Positions 12,444 to 24,105 of a stretch of DNA of 64,000 bases are shown in pieces. A program made the translations under genes and the position numbers. Location: assembly GCA_019188255.1 (NCBI GenBank), contig JAETXT010000003.1:4960001-5024000 (forward strand), in the 5' to 3' direction. How positions within the stretch are numbered: the first letter of the stretch is position 1; every line of letters begins with the position of its first letter. Origin of the DNA: Verticillium longisporum. Taxonomy: Eukaryota; Ascomycota; Sordariomycetes; Glomerellales; Plectosphaerellaceae. A model generated the notes under the pieces. The model had not been told where the DNA came from, ran no database searches, and saw only the letters and a program-made list of their open reading frames with translations.

Positions 12444-15172
12444 TTAATCCAATCCACCAAACACAGAGGGAAAGTCGTAATCAGTATACGCATTCAGCTG
12501 CAGATCGAATGGATCAAGCGGCATCATGATGTCTGGGTCTTCAAAAGGCACAGCCAAACCCGCGGCGTTGGCCTGGTGCGTCGGCACGACGTGGACCGAC
12601 CCGTAGTGCATGCCGCCGTCGTCCTGCGGGGTGTAACCGCCGGCAAACGGCGTGCCGTACAACTGGGGCGGCGGTGGCATGTTGGGCGTGTTCAGCGGGT
12701 GCCAGTTGGCACTCGTTTGCGCAGGAGTCTGCTGCTGCTGCTGCTGCTGGGGCGGCGGCGGCGGCGGGAGCTCTGCATCGAATGACGGTGTTGGAGCCGC
12801 AGCACGAGACTCGGGCGAGGTCGAATCGACAGGGTCGTCGGCCGGATCGATCTTATCGGGGGCGAAGACATACTTTGAGTGGAGGTGAACCTGTCGATCG
12901 TTGGGGCCGCCGGGGCTGGACAGACTGTTAGATGATGCCTACTCATGAATGGGGAGAGGAACTCAGGGTGAGACTGACGGGCGGCTGCGCAAGCCCAACG
13001 TCGGCACAAGTCTCTGGATGTCGGCAATCTATGATAGTCAGCCGGAACCCCCTTGCAGTCAGACAGTGGTCCACTTACGCAAGGCCGGAGCCAGGTATAT
13101 GTCTCCTGGATGCGCCTCGCCATGCACAGCGCCTCCATCAGCTTGCCTTTGATGCTCACAAGGCTGTGCTCGCCATGCTCCGGCAGCAGCCAGTACGCAT
13201 GTTCCACGACCTTGACGCATTGATACAGCGTGATGGTGAGCGTCGGGCTGTCGATCAGACGGTGGGCGTCAAGGTGGTACACCTGCGACCACATGTCACA
13301 GAGCTTGACGGCGCTGTCAATGCACGTTTGTTGGCAGTAGGCAATGTATTCCTGCGATGTGGCAGCCATGGCCTCCGGCGAGACCGTCTCCTTCATCCCC
13401 GGCACGAGGAACCGGTGCAGGTCGCACCGACACAGAATGAGCGTTGAGTGCAGGATGATGTAGGCTGTCGAGTCGCGCGAGTGGCACATGAACATGAGCC
13501 TGCTTGGTGTGAGTTGCAATTCTTCGGGGAGGTCCTGTCTGAAGGTTTGCAGCTCGCGGTCGAGGGACAGGAGCTCGTCTTTGGTGTTGGAAGGGCTGGT
13601 GCCACTTCGAATAACTCGTTTCGTATATCTGCGCAAGTCAGTCATACGCAGCGCGACATCAAAACACTGCATAGGGCTACTGACCTGAGTATCCTGTCCC
13701 TTAGGTCCATCAACCTCATGCGATACGCAATAGCATCCATGTCGGCACCGGAGCTATCCCCCTTCTCGTGCAAGTACTGCGACCTTGATGCAAGCCCTCG
13801 CTGGAAGTAGTAGTCGTTGCTCGGCAGCCGGATGTGCAGCCGGTGTGTCGGGCACACGGCCAAGTCTTCGATGCCACTCGAGAAGATCTTGTCGAGAAAA
13901 TAGATCCCCACATCAGACGTCGCAGACACTCTCGGCGCACAGGCTCGACAGACGGTCGCTCATAGTTGAGCCGCTTCGTGAAGGCCATGCGCGCCGCGAC
14001 GGACAGCAACGTCCAGACATCCTCGGTGAACTGCGACGTGAATCCAAACTTGATGTACAGCACCATGGTCTGCAGCTCAGCGACGGTCGTCGTCCCCAGG
14101 TTCGTCAGCATGCCCTTGCGCACCTCCCGCATCCAGGCATGGGGCACTGAGTCGTCATCCTCCTGCGCCGGTCCTATGAGCCGTAGCCCCGCAGCGCAGA
14201 CGGCCTTGAGCAGCTCGTTCTCGAGCTTGCCTTGGTTCCAGTCAGCCATCAGCGAGGCCTTGTGCAGGAACGGGCAGTCGACGAGGTCCGTCTTTTCAAA
14301 GTAGGCATCCAAGCACTGACGAATGACGTCCTTCCTGTCGAGGTCGAAGACTCTTGGCCGGTCGAGCAGGGCCTCATAGCGCACCGCCTCACTCGTGAAG
14401 CTGCCACGGCTTCCGGGCGTTGGCACGGAGCGTCCATCGGTGACGGCGCTAGGACTCGTCACAAGTCCGGCTGGATGTCTCGTCACAGCCGACGCCGATG
14501 CCGACGACAACGTGGTCCCGTGTCCGATGGGCAGGCTACGGCCCTGCTCGGCGTCGCCATAGATGCACTGCAGGTTGTTGGAAGCACAGCGAGAGCAAGG
14601 CTGGGCGCCGGAGCACTTGGCCTTGTGCGAGCGACAGGGGACGCACGCGCGTCGTATACGACGGCGCTTGGTACCGGCCTGGGTGAGCTCTTCCTGAGGC
14701 AGGTCCTCATCAAGGTCCTCGAGTTCAGCGCTAGCACCGCCGGCGTACGAGCAGGGTAGGTCGAGACGCTCGCAGCGTAGGCAGCCAGACTGTCGGCGAT
14801 CACATTTCACCTAAGAGAGAGAGAGAGCGCGCGCGGGTCAGCAGGTGGTGAGCAACATGGGACGAACCACGACCATCGCCAGTGCAAGCCACATCATGTG
14901 CACACGAGACAACACAAGCCCAAGACAAGGGCAAGCCGAGACAAGGGCAAGCCGAGACAGGGGCAAGCCGAGGACAGCAGGCGGAAGTCAGAGTTCGGTA
15001 GGGAGCAGCAGTAGAAGGAGCTTACCTTCCGGGCCCGACATTGGCGGCAGGCGAGCGGAGGCTCGGCGGGTGAATGCTGGGGCGGGACGAGATCCGGGGG
15101 CATGCGGCCGCTTCCTGTAGAGGAGGGGGTTGTCGAAGCCTGCTGCGGCAGCGAGGGCTGGGTCGAGGCCAT
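12444..15172 (-). CDS. Transcription factor with two tandem Zn2Cys6 clusters
   Basis: Five exons: 15172-15026, 14810-13685, 13628-13079, 13028-12979 and 12924-12444; about 784 residues after one correction. Two canonical binuclear zinc clusters sit in tandem. Cluster 1 is C-x2-C-x6-C-x6-C-x2-C-x6-C at Cys42-Cys69, cluster 2 is C-x2-C-x6-C-x5-C-x2-C-x6-C at Cys105-Cys131, joined by an acidic linker and a basic KRRRIRR patch. A fungal_trans regulatory domain follows (RRLMWG..IYFLDKIFSSG). The C-terminus is acidic, with about six Pro followed by seven Gln and a DFPSVFGGLD end, resembling an activation domain. Intron 1 (215 bp) splits cluster 1 between RARK and VKC. The frame slips near 13908 (TGGGGATC, one G short of the expected frame). 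It is a nuclear DNA-binding regulator; targets are unknown. The cutinase gene lies next to it on the same strand. Confidence 0.88.
14923..14970 (+). repeat. Three 16 bp tandem repeats in intron 1 of the zinc-cluster gene
   Basis: The unit AGACAAGGGCAAGCCG occurs at 14923-14938 and 14939-14954 and with one change at 14955-14970. A GA/CG microsatellite lies nearby at about 14814-14834. Both are inside the 215 bp first intron, longer than most introns here. Confidence 0.85.
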
Positions 15173-16039
15173 GGCTAGGCGAGGGCGTCAGCTTGGACAT
15201 GCGGCGCGTGTGCCTCGTGGAACCGCAATGAAGGGTTGGCGCGCTCACGGCTGGCTGCGTGTGGGTTTGTCCAGGAGTGTGGGAGAGATGGGGGACGTGA
15301 CGATCGATTGCATGATCTGATCTCGGAGAGTGGTGCGATGGGTGCATTCGGCTGAATGAGGAGGTCTGAATTGTTGTGATGTGGAGGTTGGGACGAGACG
15401 ATCCGAGGATGTCGGGAGCCGTGCGATGCACTCGATTGACACTGCTCTAGCACCCAGAACCCCGCTGTTGCACAGTGCGAATGGCTCCGATCCGACCGTT
15501 CCGAGGCCGAGTTCCGTTTCCAGCCCCCTCCGTCGTTGCACAGGCTCCGTTTGACACGGCTGCGGTTCTGCTGGAGCGGGAAAGAGCAAGAGACACCTCA
15601 ATGCGACATGACCCCCTCCAGCCTCATTCCCCTCTTCTAAGCCCCCAGAGCACGAGGCTGAGCCACTAGATGCTCCGGAGCCAGGATTGTCAACTAAAAG
15701 GGTCTCGCATCTTGATGCTGGGGTTTAGGTCAATGTTAAGTACTGAGAAACGCAATCCCCCTGGAGACCCCTGAAGCATTGAACTAACCAGCAAAGCAAC
15801 TTGACGAGGATGGACCGAATAAGATCTGCATCTATTGCTTGATGAACCTGCCTTATCTATCTGATTTCACTCCCCATGCTGGATCCTCGAAGACACAAAG
15901 ACACTCTATCGGCTCTGCTTTACTTGGCATCCATTTCAATAGAGTAGGTAGTACGTACATGACGTACCACCTATGTGCCCAAGGTACCTCAGGTAGTTTC
16001 CGTCCTGGAGAGGCGCGACAAAGAACACCACGGATCGCA
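15173..16039. other. Divergent intergenic region
   Basis: About 870 bp between the zinc-cluster regulator (-) and the APH-like kinase (+), presumably both promoters. Around 15945-15996 there are short palindromic GTACGTAC and GGTACC-type motifs common in fungal intergenic DNA. No gene seen. Confidence 0.45.
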
Positions 16040-16870
16040 ATGTCCGCCATCCCGCCACATGAGCCTCGCTCCCTCCGTCACATGTCCTACACCGACGCAG
16101 TGTGCGGTACAGAAATTTACAATTTCTATGGGAACCGCGTGCTTGAGCAGACCACAGCAACTGGCGCCGTCCTAGCCATCAAAGTCAAGCCGCTCGGTGC
16201 TTTGGACCCCTCAGAAGCCGACATGATGCAGTATGCTGCAACAAACGGCATCTTGGCTCCGAACGTCCGTGGCGTCTATGACATTGTGACCACAAAGCCC
16301 ATCGCACGGGTGCTCGTGAGCGAGCGGGTTCCCGGTGTGCCTTTGGCTGATGTCTGGTTGGACATGAACGACGCTGATAAATCCAACGTCAAAGACCAGC
16401 TTCGCACGCCACTTGCTCACATGCGCGCCTGTACGCAACCATTTGTTGGGCGAATTGGGCGCCAGCATACACGTAATGTTTTCGATCGCCTCCATCAGAC
16501 ATATTGTGGGCCGTTTGCCGACGAAAAGGCATTCGACAAGTGGTGTTTAGCCCGTCTCGCCGGCGGCCCTTTCGTTCGCTGGAAATGGCAGCGTTTCTTG
16601 GAGCGAGAACGACGCAATTCGCCTGGCGTTTTGGTACTGACACACGGCGATCTAACACCGCGAAATATCCTGGTGCAGGGTGACATGATCACGGGCATCG
16701 TGGACTGGGAAAGGAGCGGATTTTTCCCTAAATACGCCGAATATGCGTTCGCTATGACATTGTGTCATTCACACGAGAAATGGTGGATTCCAGTCTTACA
16801 GGACATCTTACAACCCTGTTCAGAGCAGAGACTCGAATTCACGCGGCTAGTGGAGGATAGAGGCTTCTGA
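16040..16870 (+). CDS. APH-family phosphotransferase-like protein
   Basis: A single exon of 276 residues. The ATG at 16040 (MSAIPPHEPRSL) is preferred over one at 15839 because the upstream 67 residues are not domain-like. The protein has the aminoglycoside phosphotransferase/choline kinase fold: an N-lobe with the conserved IKVKP lysine, a hinge VSERVPGVPLADVW, the catalytic loop VLTHGDLTPRNILV with the Asp base, and the metal-binding IVDWERSG. Such genes are expanded in plant-associated fungi and their substrates are mostly unknown; resistance to aminoglycosides should not be assumed. The C-terminus is somewhat short after the EYAFAMTLCHS helix. A second member occurs at 42.8-43.8 kb. Confidence 0.8.
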   Translation: MSAIPPHEPRSLRHMSYTDAVCGTEIYNFYGNRVLEQTTATGAVLAIKVKPLGALDPSEADMMQYAATNGILAPNVRGVYDIVTTKPIARVLVSERVPGVPLADVWLDMNDADKSNVKDQLRTPLAHMRACTQPFVGRIGRQHTRNVFDRLHQTYCGPFADEKAFDKWCLARLAGGPFVRWKWQRFLERERRNSPGVLVLTHGDLTPRNILVQGDMITGIVDWERSGFFPKYAEYAFAMTLCHSHEKWWIPVLQDILQPCSEQRLEFTRLVEDRGF

Positions 16871-17182
16871 TGAACGCCCCCTATGAACCCTCTATAATCC
16901 GCACCGGTGACAGTCACTGGGGCATGCAGAAAAGCCAGGGAATCTCTCTGTCATTCAAGTACATACAGGTAACCACTATGTACTCCACAACAATAGGTAG
17001 CCAGCACAGCTTCCCCATCATCATCATCCGAGCAGTGCAAGCCTGCCCCCTTTTCTCATCCGACTATCCCGTGATCCCAGATCGCGCGTGTGTCACTCTC
17101 TCTGCGCCAAACCCGCCCCCCAGGCTCTCATCCCAAACAAATTGCGAAATCATGAATGTTCCTTCGCCAAGCATCTGCCGGC
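16871..17182. other. Short intergenic region
   Basis: Between the ends of the APH-like gene and the small secreted protein gene, which converge. A frame starting with ATG at 16870 overlaps the APH stop codon but its 107 codons have no recognisable content. Nothing supported. Confidence 0.4.
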
Positions 17183-17683
17183 TTAAGCAGTAGAGGCGTC
17201 AAACTGCAGGGCAGTCGAAGCCTGGCCGGCAGCCTCCTTGTCGGCGTTGATGTTGTTCTGCAGCTTCTTCTCCTCCTCCTCGAGCTTGGCGGCGACGTCC
17301 TGGCCCTGCGCGGCCTGCGCCTGCAGCTTGAGCTTGGTGGCCGTGAGCTTGAGGATCTTGTTCTTGGTCTTGCCGTTGGCGAGGGCCTGGGCCTCGTCGC
17401 CCGTGGCGGCCTCGATGGCCGGGTTGAAGGCCTCCTTCTCGGCCTGGTTGCAGATCTGGTTGACGCTGTTGAGGAAGTCGAGATCCGCCTTGGCAACGGT
17501 CGAGAGGTCGGCGGGCAGGCCGGCGAGGGCGTCGAGGGCCTCCTGCTCGCCGTTGCCGGCAACACCGCCGCTGATGGAGATGGCGTCGTATGTGGTCGTC
17601 GAGAAGACGGTGGCCTGGCGCTTGGTGAGGGGGCTGGCGGCGGCGAGGGCAGCGAAGCCGACGGTGATCATGGAGAACTTCAT
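17183..17683 (-). CDS. Small secreted alanine-rich protein, function unknown
   Basis: An uninterrupted 166-residue frame. MKFSMITVGFAALAAASP is a signal peptide and the LTKR that follows is a Kex2-type dibasic site, so the mature protein would begin at QATVFSTTTYD. The mature part is rich in Ala, Gln, Lys and Glu, mostly predicted helix, with a charged heptad-like stretch LEEEEKKLQNNINADKE near the end and a single cysteine. I recognise it as a conserved fungal secreted hypothetical rather than a named enzyme; homologues usually carry no known domain. A role at the cell wall or as an effector is only inference. Codon choice is strongly biased to C/G third positions, suggesting high expression. 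Confidence 0.75.
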   Translation of the reverse strand: MKFSMITVGFAALAAASPLTKRQATVFSTTTYDAISISGGVAGNGEQEALDALAGLPADLSTVAKADLDFLNSVNQICNQAEKEAFNPAIEAATGDEAQALANGKTKNKILKLTATKLKLQAQAAQGQDVAAKLEEEEKKLQNNINADKEAAGQASTALQFDASTA

Positions 17684-19466
17684 GTTGACGGTGGGTTGGG
17701 TGGTTATTGTTTGGGGTTTAAGAGGTTTGGTTTGGTGGGCTGATGAGCGAGAGAAGACTGAAATGCTTCAAGGATAGTTTTGTTCTGTAAAGGTGGATGA
17801 AAAAGAGAGTCGCTGACCCGAATAAAGAGAATGATAAAAGTAGTACTTTGAAGAGATTCGAGCAGCACAGCTGTCAAGGAATGGAAGTTAAAGTGAGAAG
17901 ATGATGGTGATGAGGATGAAGAGACAAGAAGAACGGTTGATGGGAGGCATTCACCAAGTCTTAAATATTCAGACGATCTGGTCGATCCTCATAACCGTAC
18001 TCTGAGCCTTGAATAGCAATACCTCACCTCCATCACGCAACCCATGTCAATGTCACGCTCATCGGACGACAGGCCTGGCAGGACTTCACACAATCTCACC
18101 TCTGGCGTCCGAGAGCCTCACCCTGACGTTGCAGCAGCGCCTGGCACTACACCGCGTTGAGCTTCAGCAGCGAGACGATGTCCCCATTCGGGCGTTGACA
18201 GACCTCAGGCCCATGCGGCTCTTGGAGACCCTGGCCAGGAGGAGGCCCACCATCAAACGGTGCGTTGGTTGCTGAGACGAGGTCGAGTCCAAAAACAGGT
18301 AGCGAGCTTCGATCTCCCGGCCGAGATAGGCGGCTTTCGACTCCTCGCCCGATTCGGCGAGGCCGTTGAATGGTGGACTTTTACAGATTGCTAGGGCCAG
18401 CCTCCGGGGGGGTTTCATGGTGTGAAGGCAGATCAGACGGATCAGAGGCAGGCCGGGCGGTGTCTCGTCGCAAAATAGCTCGCTAACCCCTGCCAGGAAT
18501 GGTCTGCTGGCATACTGCGACGTTAGGATCTGGGTCGATGAGATGCGGGCACATCAGACGGATGGCTCGCAGGCCGAGCAGGTTTATGCGACGAGCCAAA
18601 GGTCGAATTGATGGTGCGGCACATCATGGAAATCAACAGTGATCTGGTGATCGCAAACTTGAACGACCATGGAGTGAGTGAGTTTGGATCGCAGTGGAGG
18701 AACCCTGCCGATGCACAGCACCATCACCACTGTTCGTTTCGCAAGACGCCCAAACGACATACCTAAGGTACCTAGGTATCTTCAGCACGCTGCTTCAGTG
18801 CGAGTAATGTTATCTCGGGATCAAATCTGGCCAAGCTTTGCCAACATTAGCGCCCGCTGCACACTCTAAACCCTCCAGTCCTTGGGACAGACGACGGACA
18901 CGGGCGGAGAGCCGAAATTGACAGAAGGTCGCCCATCATCAGAATACAGAGAGCCTCCTGTTGTTTCACTACCCCCTGACATTGGCCCAGCCCCCAGCCA
19001 AAACATGAGCATACCCAGCCTCTCTCCACCAGAAAAGACCCTCCTCCTGACCCCGTCTCCTCCCCCCTCAGCCCCTGAAGCCTCTGCGACGCTTCACAAT
19101 ACAATGTGTGTCAACCCCGTTTGGATTTCGGGCTCGGGGCAATGGGCGCGCCGCGTGCTCGTCATGAGTCGGGGGCTCAACACCAGTGCCGATGCTGCAC
19201 TGCCAAAACACCAGCATGGCGCTAAAAGCTGTTCAAGGCCCTGGTGAATTGAGTTTCTCGGATCACAGACGAACCAAATTGCTGGGCCATCATCACATCA
19301 CCTCGTCTCACCTGGTCAAGCTGCCAGCTCGTCTTCGCCGTCCCACCAACACCACCACCCGACTGGATCTGCTTGTTATCCTTTCAGCGCCATGTCGAAT
19401 AACCACAATGGCATTCATCTCATCGTATCTCATAACACAAAGTCGGTCTCATCCCAATTGCAGTTC
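17684..19466. other. Intergenic region without a supported gene
   Basis: About 1.8 kb upstream of the small secreted protein and downstream of the GPI protein. The first 300 bp are A/G-rich and likely contain the secreted-protein promoter. A palindromic CCTAAGGTACCTAGGTA-like motif lies at about 18762-18779. Frames up to 121 codons show no domain. Confidence 0.4.
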
Positions 19467-20208
19467 TCACAACACAAACGCGATAAGCCCCACGAGACCC
19501 CCCATAACCCCCATCACGATGCCTAGCTCTGCCCTCAGCGACCCAGCTCCTGAACACCCGTTTTTGCCGTTCTTCGTTGAGCTGCCCCCGTTGCTGCTGC
19601 TACTGTCACTATCGCTGCTTCCGCCGCCACCATTACTGCCGCCCTTGCCCGATGCTCTCTTGCAAATTCCGTTGCTATCACTCGTGGCCGACGGCGCTGA
19701 CGGTGTAGTTGTCTTCTTCCCGCCTGAGAGCTTTTCCGCACCAGACACGATAGTAATGGCCGTGAATGAACCTTCACCTGTCGCAGTCGATGTTGCCTGG
19801 GCGTTGATGTCGCACACGTCGCCATCGTCAGCGTCGCAAGTGAATGTCTCCGATCTGGTCCGTCAGTATCGTCTTCCAATCTCGATCCAGACCTTCGAAG
19901 CAGTTGAGCAAGAAGAGAACCTACCCAAATTGGATCTTGACAGTCTCGGGCCCCTGCGTCAGGGTTACGCCCCGGAAATCTCCGCAACTGGACGGATACG
20001 GCGACTTGAAGACCGATGTGCACGCGAGCAGATACTCCGTCGAGCTCTTCTCCGGAACTGCCGTGATGACGGACGCATAGATGTTATCACCGGCTCTAGT
20101 CGTGCGCGAAGGCAGCCAGACGGACGTCGTCGTCTTTGATGTGGCAGCCAAGGCCTCGCCCAGCACCGCCAACGTGGCCAAGATCTGTAGGGAAGGCGTC
20201 ATGATCAT
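19467..20208 (-). CDS. GPI-anchored Ser-rich cell wall protein
   Basis: Two exons, 20208-19925 and 19854-19467, with a 70 bp intron; 223 residues. Features in order are a signal peptide (about residues 1-21), an ectodomain of about 120 residues with several cysteines, a Ser/Thr/Gly-rich low-complexity spacer containing SDSDSSSSNGGSSTKNG, and a C-terminal hydrophobic tail LGIVMGVMGGLVGLIAFVL preceded by small residues (CSGAGS). This is the classic layout of a fungal GPI-anchored surface protein. No catalytic motif is visible. It is probably heavily O-glycosylated and attached to plasma membrane or wall. Exact function unknown. Confidence 0.75.
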
Positions 20209-20762
20209 GTCTTGTTTGCAGTGAAGATGCTGACAACCTTACCATGCGTCATTCCGTCTCGGCGTCTCGGCGCGCATTCATATACTTCCAAATAGCCTTA
20301 TATATACGCGTATGGCCTCAATCTGTGGCGGAGGCCTCGCGAAAAGGGAAAGACACCACCATGTCCCTTGTTGAGAACTCAGCCCTCACGAGCAGCGGCA
20401 CAGCACCTGCGGAGATTTGGTGGCGGTAGTTCATTGGTGATGCGAATGCAGTGCATCTCGCCTGCATAGCCCCCTGGTCAATCCTGGGGACTTTGACGGA
20501 TGAAGACCAGCCATATACGTCAAGCTGAAGGTGGTCTGCCTAATCTGGTCTCAATGCGAGTGACAATGTCGTCAGTGCCGGCAATCCCAGCCTGATTGCG
20601 CGGAAATCTTGCTCGTAGCTGCGACGATCTCCTCGACACAACCTCTGACCGACAAGAACCTACCATCACTTTCGACTACGAAATCTCGATGCATGTGAGA
20701 CTTTGCCGCTTCACACATCTGCCATAATTTTGACACAAAAAGTCCACTGTTCAATCGCCGCC
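20209..20762. other. Divergent intergenic region
   Basis: About 550 bp between the GPI protein (-) and the ankyrin gene (+); it should hold both promoters. A TATA-like TTATATATACG lies at 20296-20306. No gene seen. Confidence 0.45.
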
Positions 20763-23700
20763 ATGGCCGAAGTCCTCGGCCTCGTCCTCGGCCTTGTCGC
20801 TCTGGTGCCGCAATTAACGGCCGGCGTGAAGATGCTCCGCCAGATTCGCAACGCAGACGACCGCTTCCCTGTTGAAATAGACAGGCTCGCATGCGATCTC
20901 GAACTGCTGGTCACGTTCGTCGAGGCGCTGGAAGCAACACCTGGCGTCAACGAGCCGGTTCTCCAGCGATGCTGCGAGTGCTGCACGCAGATTGCCCAAG
21001 GCCTTGACAAGGTCAGGGGCATGGTCTCTTTGGTGACGACGGGCAGCAAAAGCAAAAGAGTCATTAGGAAGATCACGGGCTTGCCGGGCTTGCGGACCGC
21101 CGTCGAGGCTCTGCAGCAGAATGTGACTAGAGCACAAATGACCATGATGATGTACGTCAAGTCCCGCAGCGGACGATAAGCAGTGCGATCGCAACGCTGA
21201 AGAGGTTGTAGGACATCTCACTTGCCATTACTCGCCAGTATGAGCCGGCTGAGTCTTGCGCCAATGTTACCAACGCCGGAGCCTTCGCCAGTAGTCGAGG
21301 ACTCACTGGTGTCCTCATCCACGCAAACACTGGACGAGATAACTACGCTGGGCGCAGTAATGAGCCGTGTAAACTTGGCGAATAGGCCTCAGCATCCGAG
21401 ATGCGGCAGTGGCTCGACAAAGCATTGTCCTTGTTCCTGTCACCGAACGTCCAAGGTTTCCCGGCGCTATTGGGCGTTCGAGTACATCGCTTCCACTACG
21501 CCCTGTGACTATTCCAAGTGCCAGTCCACCGTGTACGGTGCCAGTTTCAGAGTTTCATTGACTCAAGTTGGCTTTCATTGGTCGATCAATTTTCAAGCAT
21601 ACATCGCTCAGGAAGCAGGCAGTTTCATATTGCGACCAAGCCTTGTACTGGAGAGAACTGTTCCATACAATTCTCCAGGGTTCGATTTACTAAGAAGGTG
21701 TAGTAGATATGGTTCGGTGTCGCCCGAAGTAGCTCAGGACCAACTCCTCAAAATGGCACGAACCGATAGTTCGTTTAGAAACCACGTCAACCCATCTGGC
21801 TGGTCGTATCTTGAGGCGAGTAACATATCACTACAGGTTACTAGATAGATCTGCTGAACTACTCAAACAGGCTCTTTTGTATCTCGAATGGTCTCCGAGA
21901 TTGCATGAAAAACAGATCACCATGATTAAATTTTTCTTCACAGAACTAAACATTACGAAAGGCTTATATTCTCCGCGGTCAGTCTCGGATCTTTTCGGGG
22001 CAGTTGCTGCCGCATGACGGCTTGAACTCTGACGTTGATAACGTAGCTTGCTGCCGCGACTGGCCAACTTCAGCAGACATAATTCTCGTAGCAACTTGCT
22101 CAAGTGTCTGATCACCCTCGGCTTTGACCCCTCGGAGAGTCCCGCACCAGCCGCTCGATTTTGGCCTCGGCCGTCCTTAGTCAAGGTTGGAGGAAAGCAT
22201 GCCGCGGCTGACCCATTTTCCCTCGAGCATCTCGCCATTCTTTGCCGTCTGAGCCCCGGTGAGTTCCTATTGGTTTGATCGCAGCACGATTCTGACGTGT
22301 TGTGCTACAGGCTTCGCCGAGATGACGCCCCTCCACGAGGCTGTCCTTCTTGGCGCGGACGGGCTTGTCGAGACAAGGACCTCTCGGTCACCCACTGATG
22401 AAAGGAACTTCCTTGGCCAGACACCTTTGCACCTAGCTCTGTCGAACACCAGACATATGACAGCGCTCATAAGCTCGGGACATGATGTCAACGCCCTCGA
22501 TCGGTTGGGCATGACTCCCCTCATGTATGCTGGTATTATGGGACTTGTCAACGCTGTCCTTTTGCTCCTCGACCGTGGAGCGGATGCTTCACTTCGGGAT
22601 ACCAAGCACAACAATCTTTTCATTGATTTTGCAGCTTCTCGCAATAATTGGGACGTTATCATGGCCGCTCTTTCAAGATTGGAAACACGGTCAGACAACG
22701 ACACTGACTGGACCTGGGCGCGACACGCAACTATTCTGCGTCATGTGGAGTATCCATATCACACAAGGCGGCGTCTTGGTTTCAAAGACTTCCTTGCAAA
22801 GTGCGACACACCAAGCTTCATCTTCGACCATAATGGCCGTCGCGGAAACACGTTGATGCACTTTGTGATCATTCCCGACGATGTGCAGACATTGCTAGAT
22901 CAAGGTTTTACACGTGTAAACCAAGCGAACTCAGATGGCCACAGCCCTTTGATGCGGTCATTGAGAAGGCACCGCGAGTTGCCAACAATCCTACCGATCC
23001 TGAACGCCGGAACGGATGTTCACCACCAGGACAACAACGGCCATACGGCGCTCTGGTACGCCTTGTACATGGGTACGTTCCAGATGGCCAACTGTAGCCA
23101 TGACAGTGGCTGGCGGACACTTCACCATCTTCTCCAGTGCGGCATCGATGCGCTTTCTCTGGACAATTGTCTATGCCCGTGTTCGCCAAACGGATGCTTC
23201 CCTTCCAGCATTCTATACTGGTCATCGCTATATTATTCACAACCGACTGATGTCCCGTGGCCGCTATTTGAATGGCTCATTATTGTGTTGGAGTATCGTG
23301 GTTCGGAAGCAGCGAAGACGATTCTGTTATCCTACATCAGGAGGGCCAAACACGATGAGTTGGGCTTAACTCACTTATGCTGCACAAGATTTCCGGGCAA
23401 ACCCCCGATGGATGGTCATGTGCCGCCCCTGCCAAGCGACGATGTTGACGATATCCTCGCAGAGGAGGAAGAGCTCATCGATCTGATGGAACAGGAAATG
23501 GAGGAAGCGAAAGCGTTAAACTACGATCAACTCAGAAAAACATGGTTCACCCAAGTGAAAGAACGCCTTGATGCAGCTCGAGCAGACGAAGTTTTGCCAA
23601 AGCCTGGTATGGTAAAAGAGCAACCACCAGTATGTACACGTCGCGATTTGAGGGTTTCATGGCGATACTGACGCGGCAGAAGACTCGCTATCACTTCCTC

Positions 23701-23919
23701 AACCCCATTGGGAAGCAAGTTGCTGCATATAAAGGATGGATAGACTTTGAATTCGACTGTCGTAAAAAGTATCTTGAAGACAATCCTATAGGAAACAGTT
23801 GGTACGATCGAAGGATCTCCCATCTCCGACATCTAGTCAAAGTCATGGGCGTGAAGCCTGAAGAAGTGTCGGAGCATTGGTACGGGCTCCCTAACAAAGG
23901 TGCAGAGGAGCTGTTCTAG
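20763..23919 (+). CDS. Ankyrin-repeat protein with fungal STAND-type N-terminus
   Basis: Five exons: 20763-21151, 21212-21977, 22047-22258, 22311-23629 and 23680-23919, with introns of 50-69 bp; about 974 residues after one correction. Residues 1-130 (MAEVLGLVLGLVALVPQLTAG...) are an amphipathic helical domain like the N-terminal domain of fungal STAND/NLR proteins. A cysteine-rich CGSGSTKHCPCSCH segment and a globular middle follow, then ankyrin repeats (EMTPLHEAVLLGAD, GQTPLHLALSN, GMTPLMYAGIMG, GHSPLMRSLRR, GHTALWYALYMG), and a charged C-terminus. No NTPase lies between. The frame slips by one base near 21811 (GAGGCGAG, one G too many); the only intron that could fix it would be 31 bp, too short. 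Role unknown; protein-protein interaction or nonself response is inferred from architecture. Confidence 0.78.
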
Positions 23920-24105
23920 CTGGAGACGCATTCGACATTCATCTGATAGCCGTTATTGCGTAGGGCTGGCATGGGAGCACGGATTGGAGCGACGTTCACA
24001 GAGCCTCCTAAAGGGGCGAGTTGATACGCCGCTGTAAGCATGGGTATTGCGCAAATTGAAGGGACGACGTGTCCAGATATTTACCGGCCAGCGAACGAGG
24101 ACCCT

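Noticed and set aside
21807..21837. A 31 bp intron that would repair the ankyrin gene frame (GTATCT...CAG)
   Set aside because: Far below the minimum size of fungal introns (about 45 bp); a one-base indel explains the site better.
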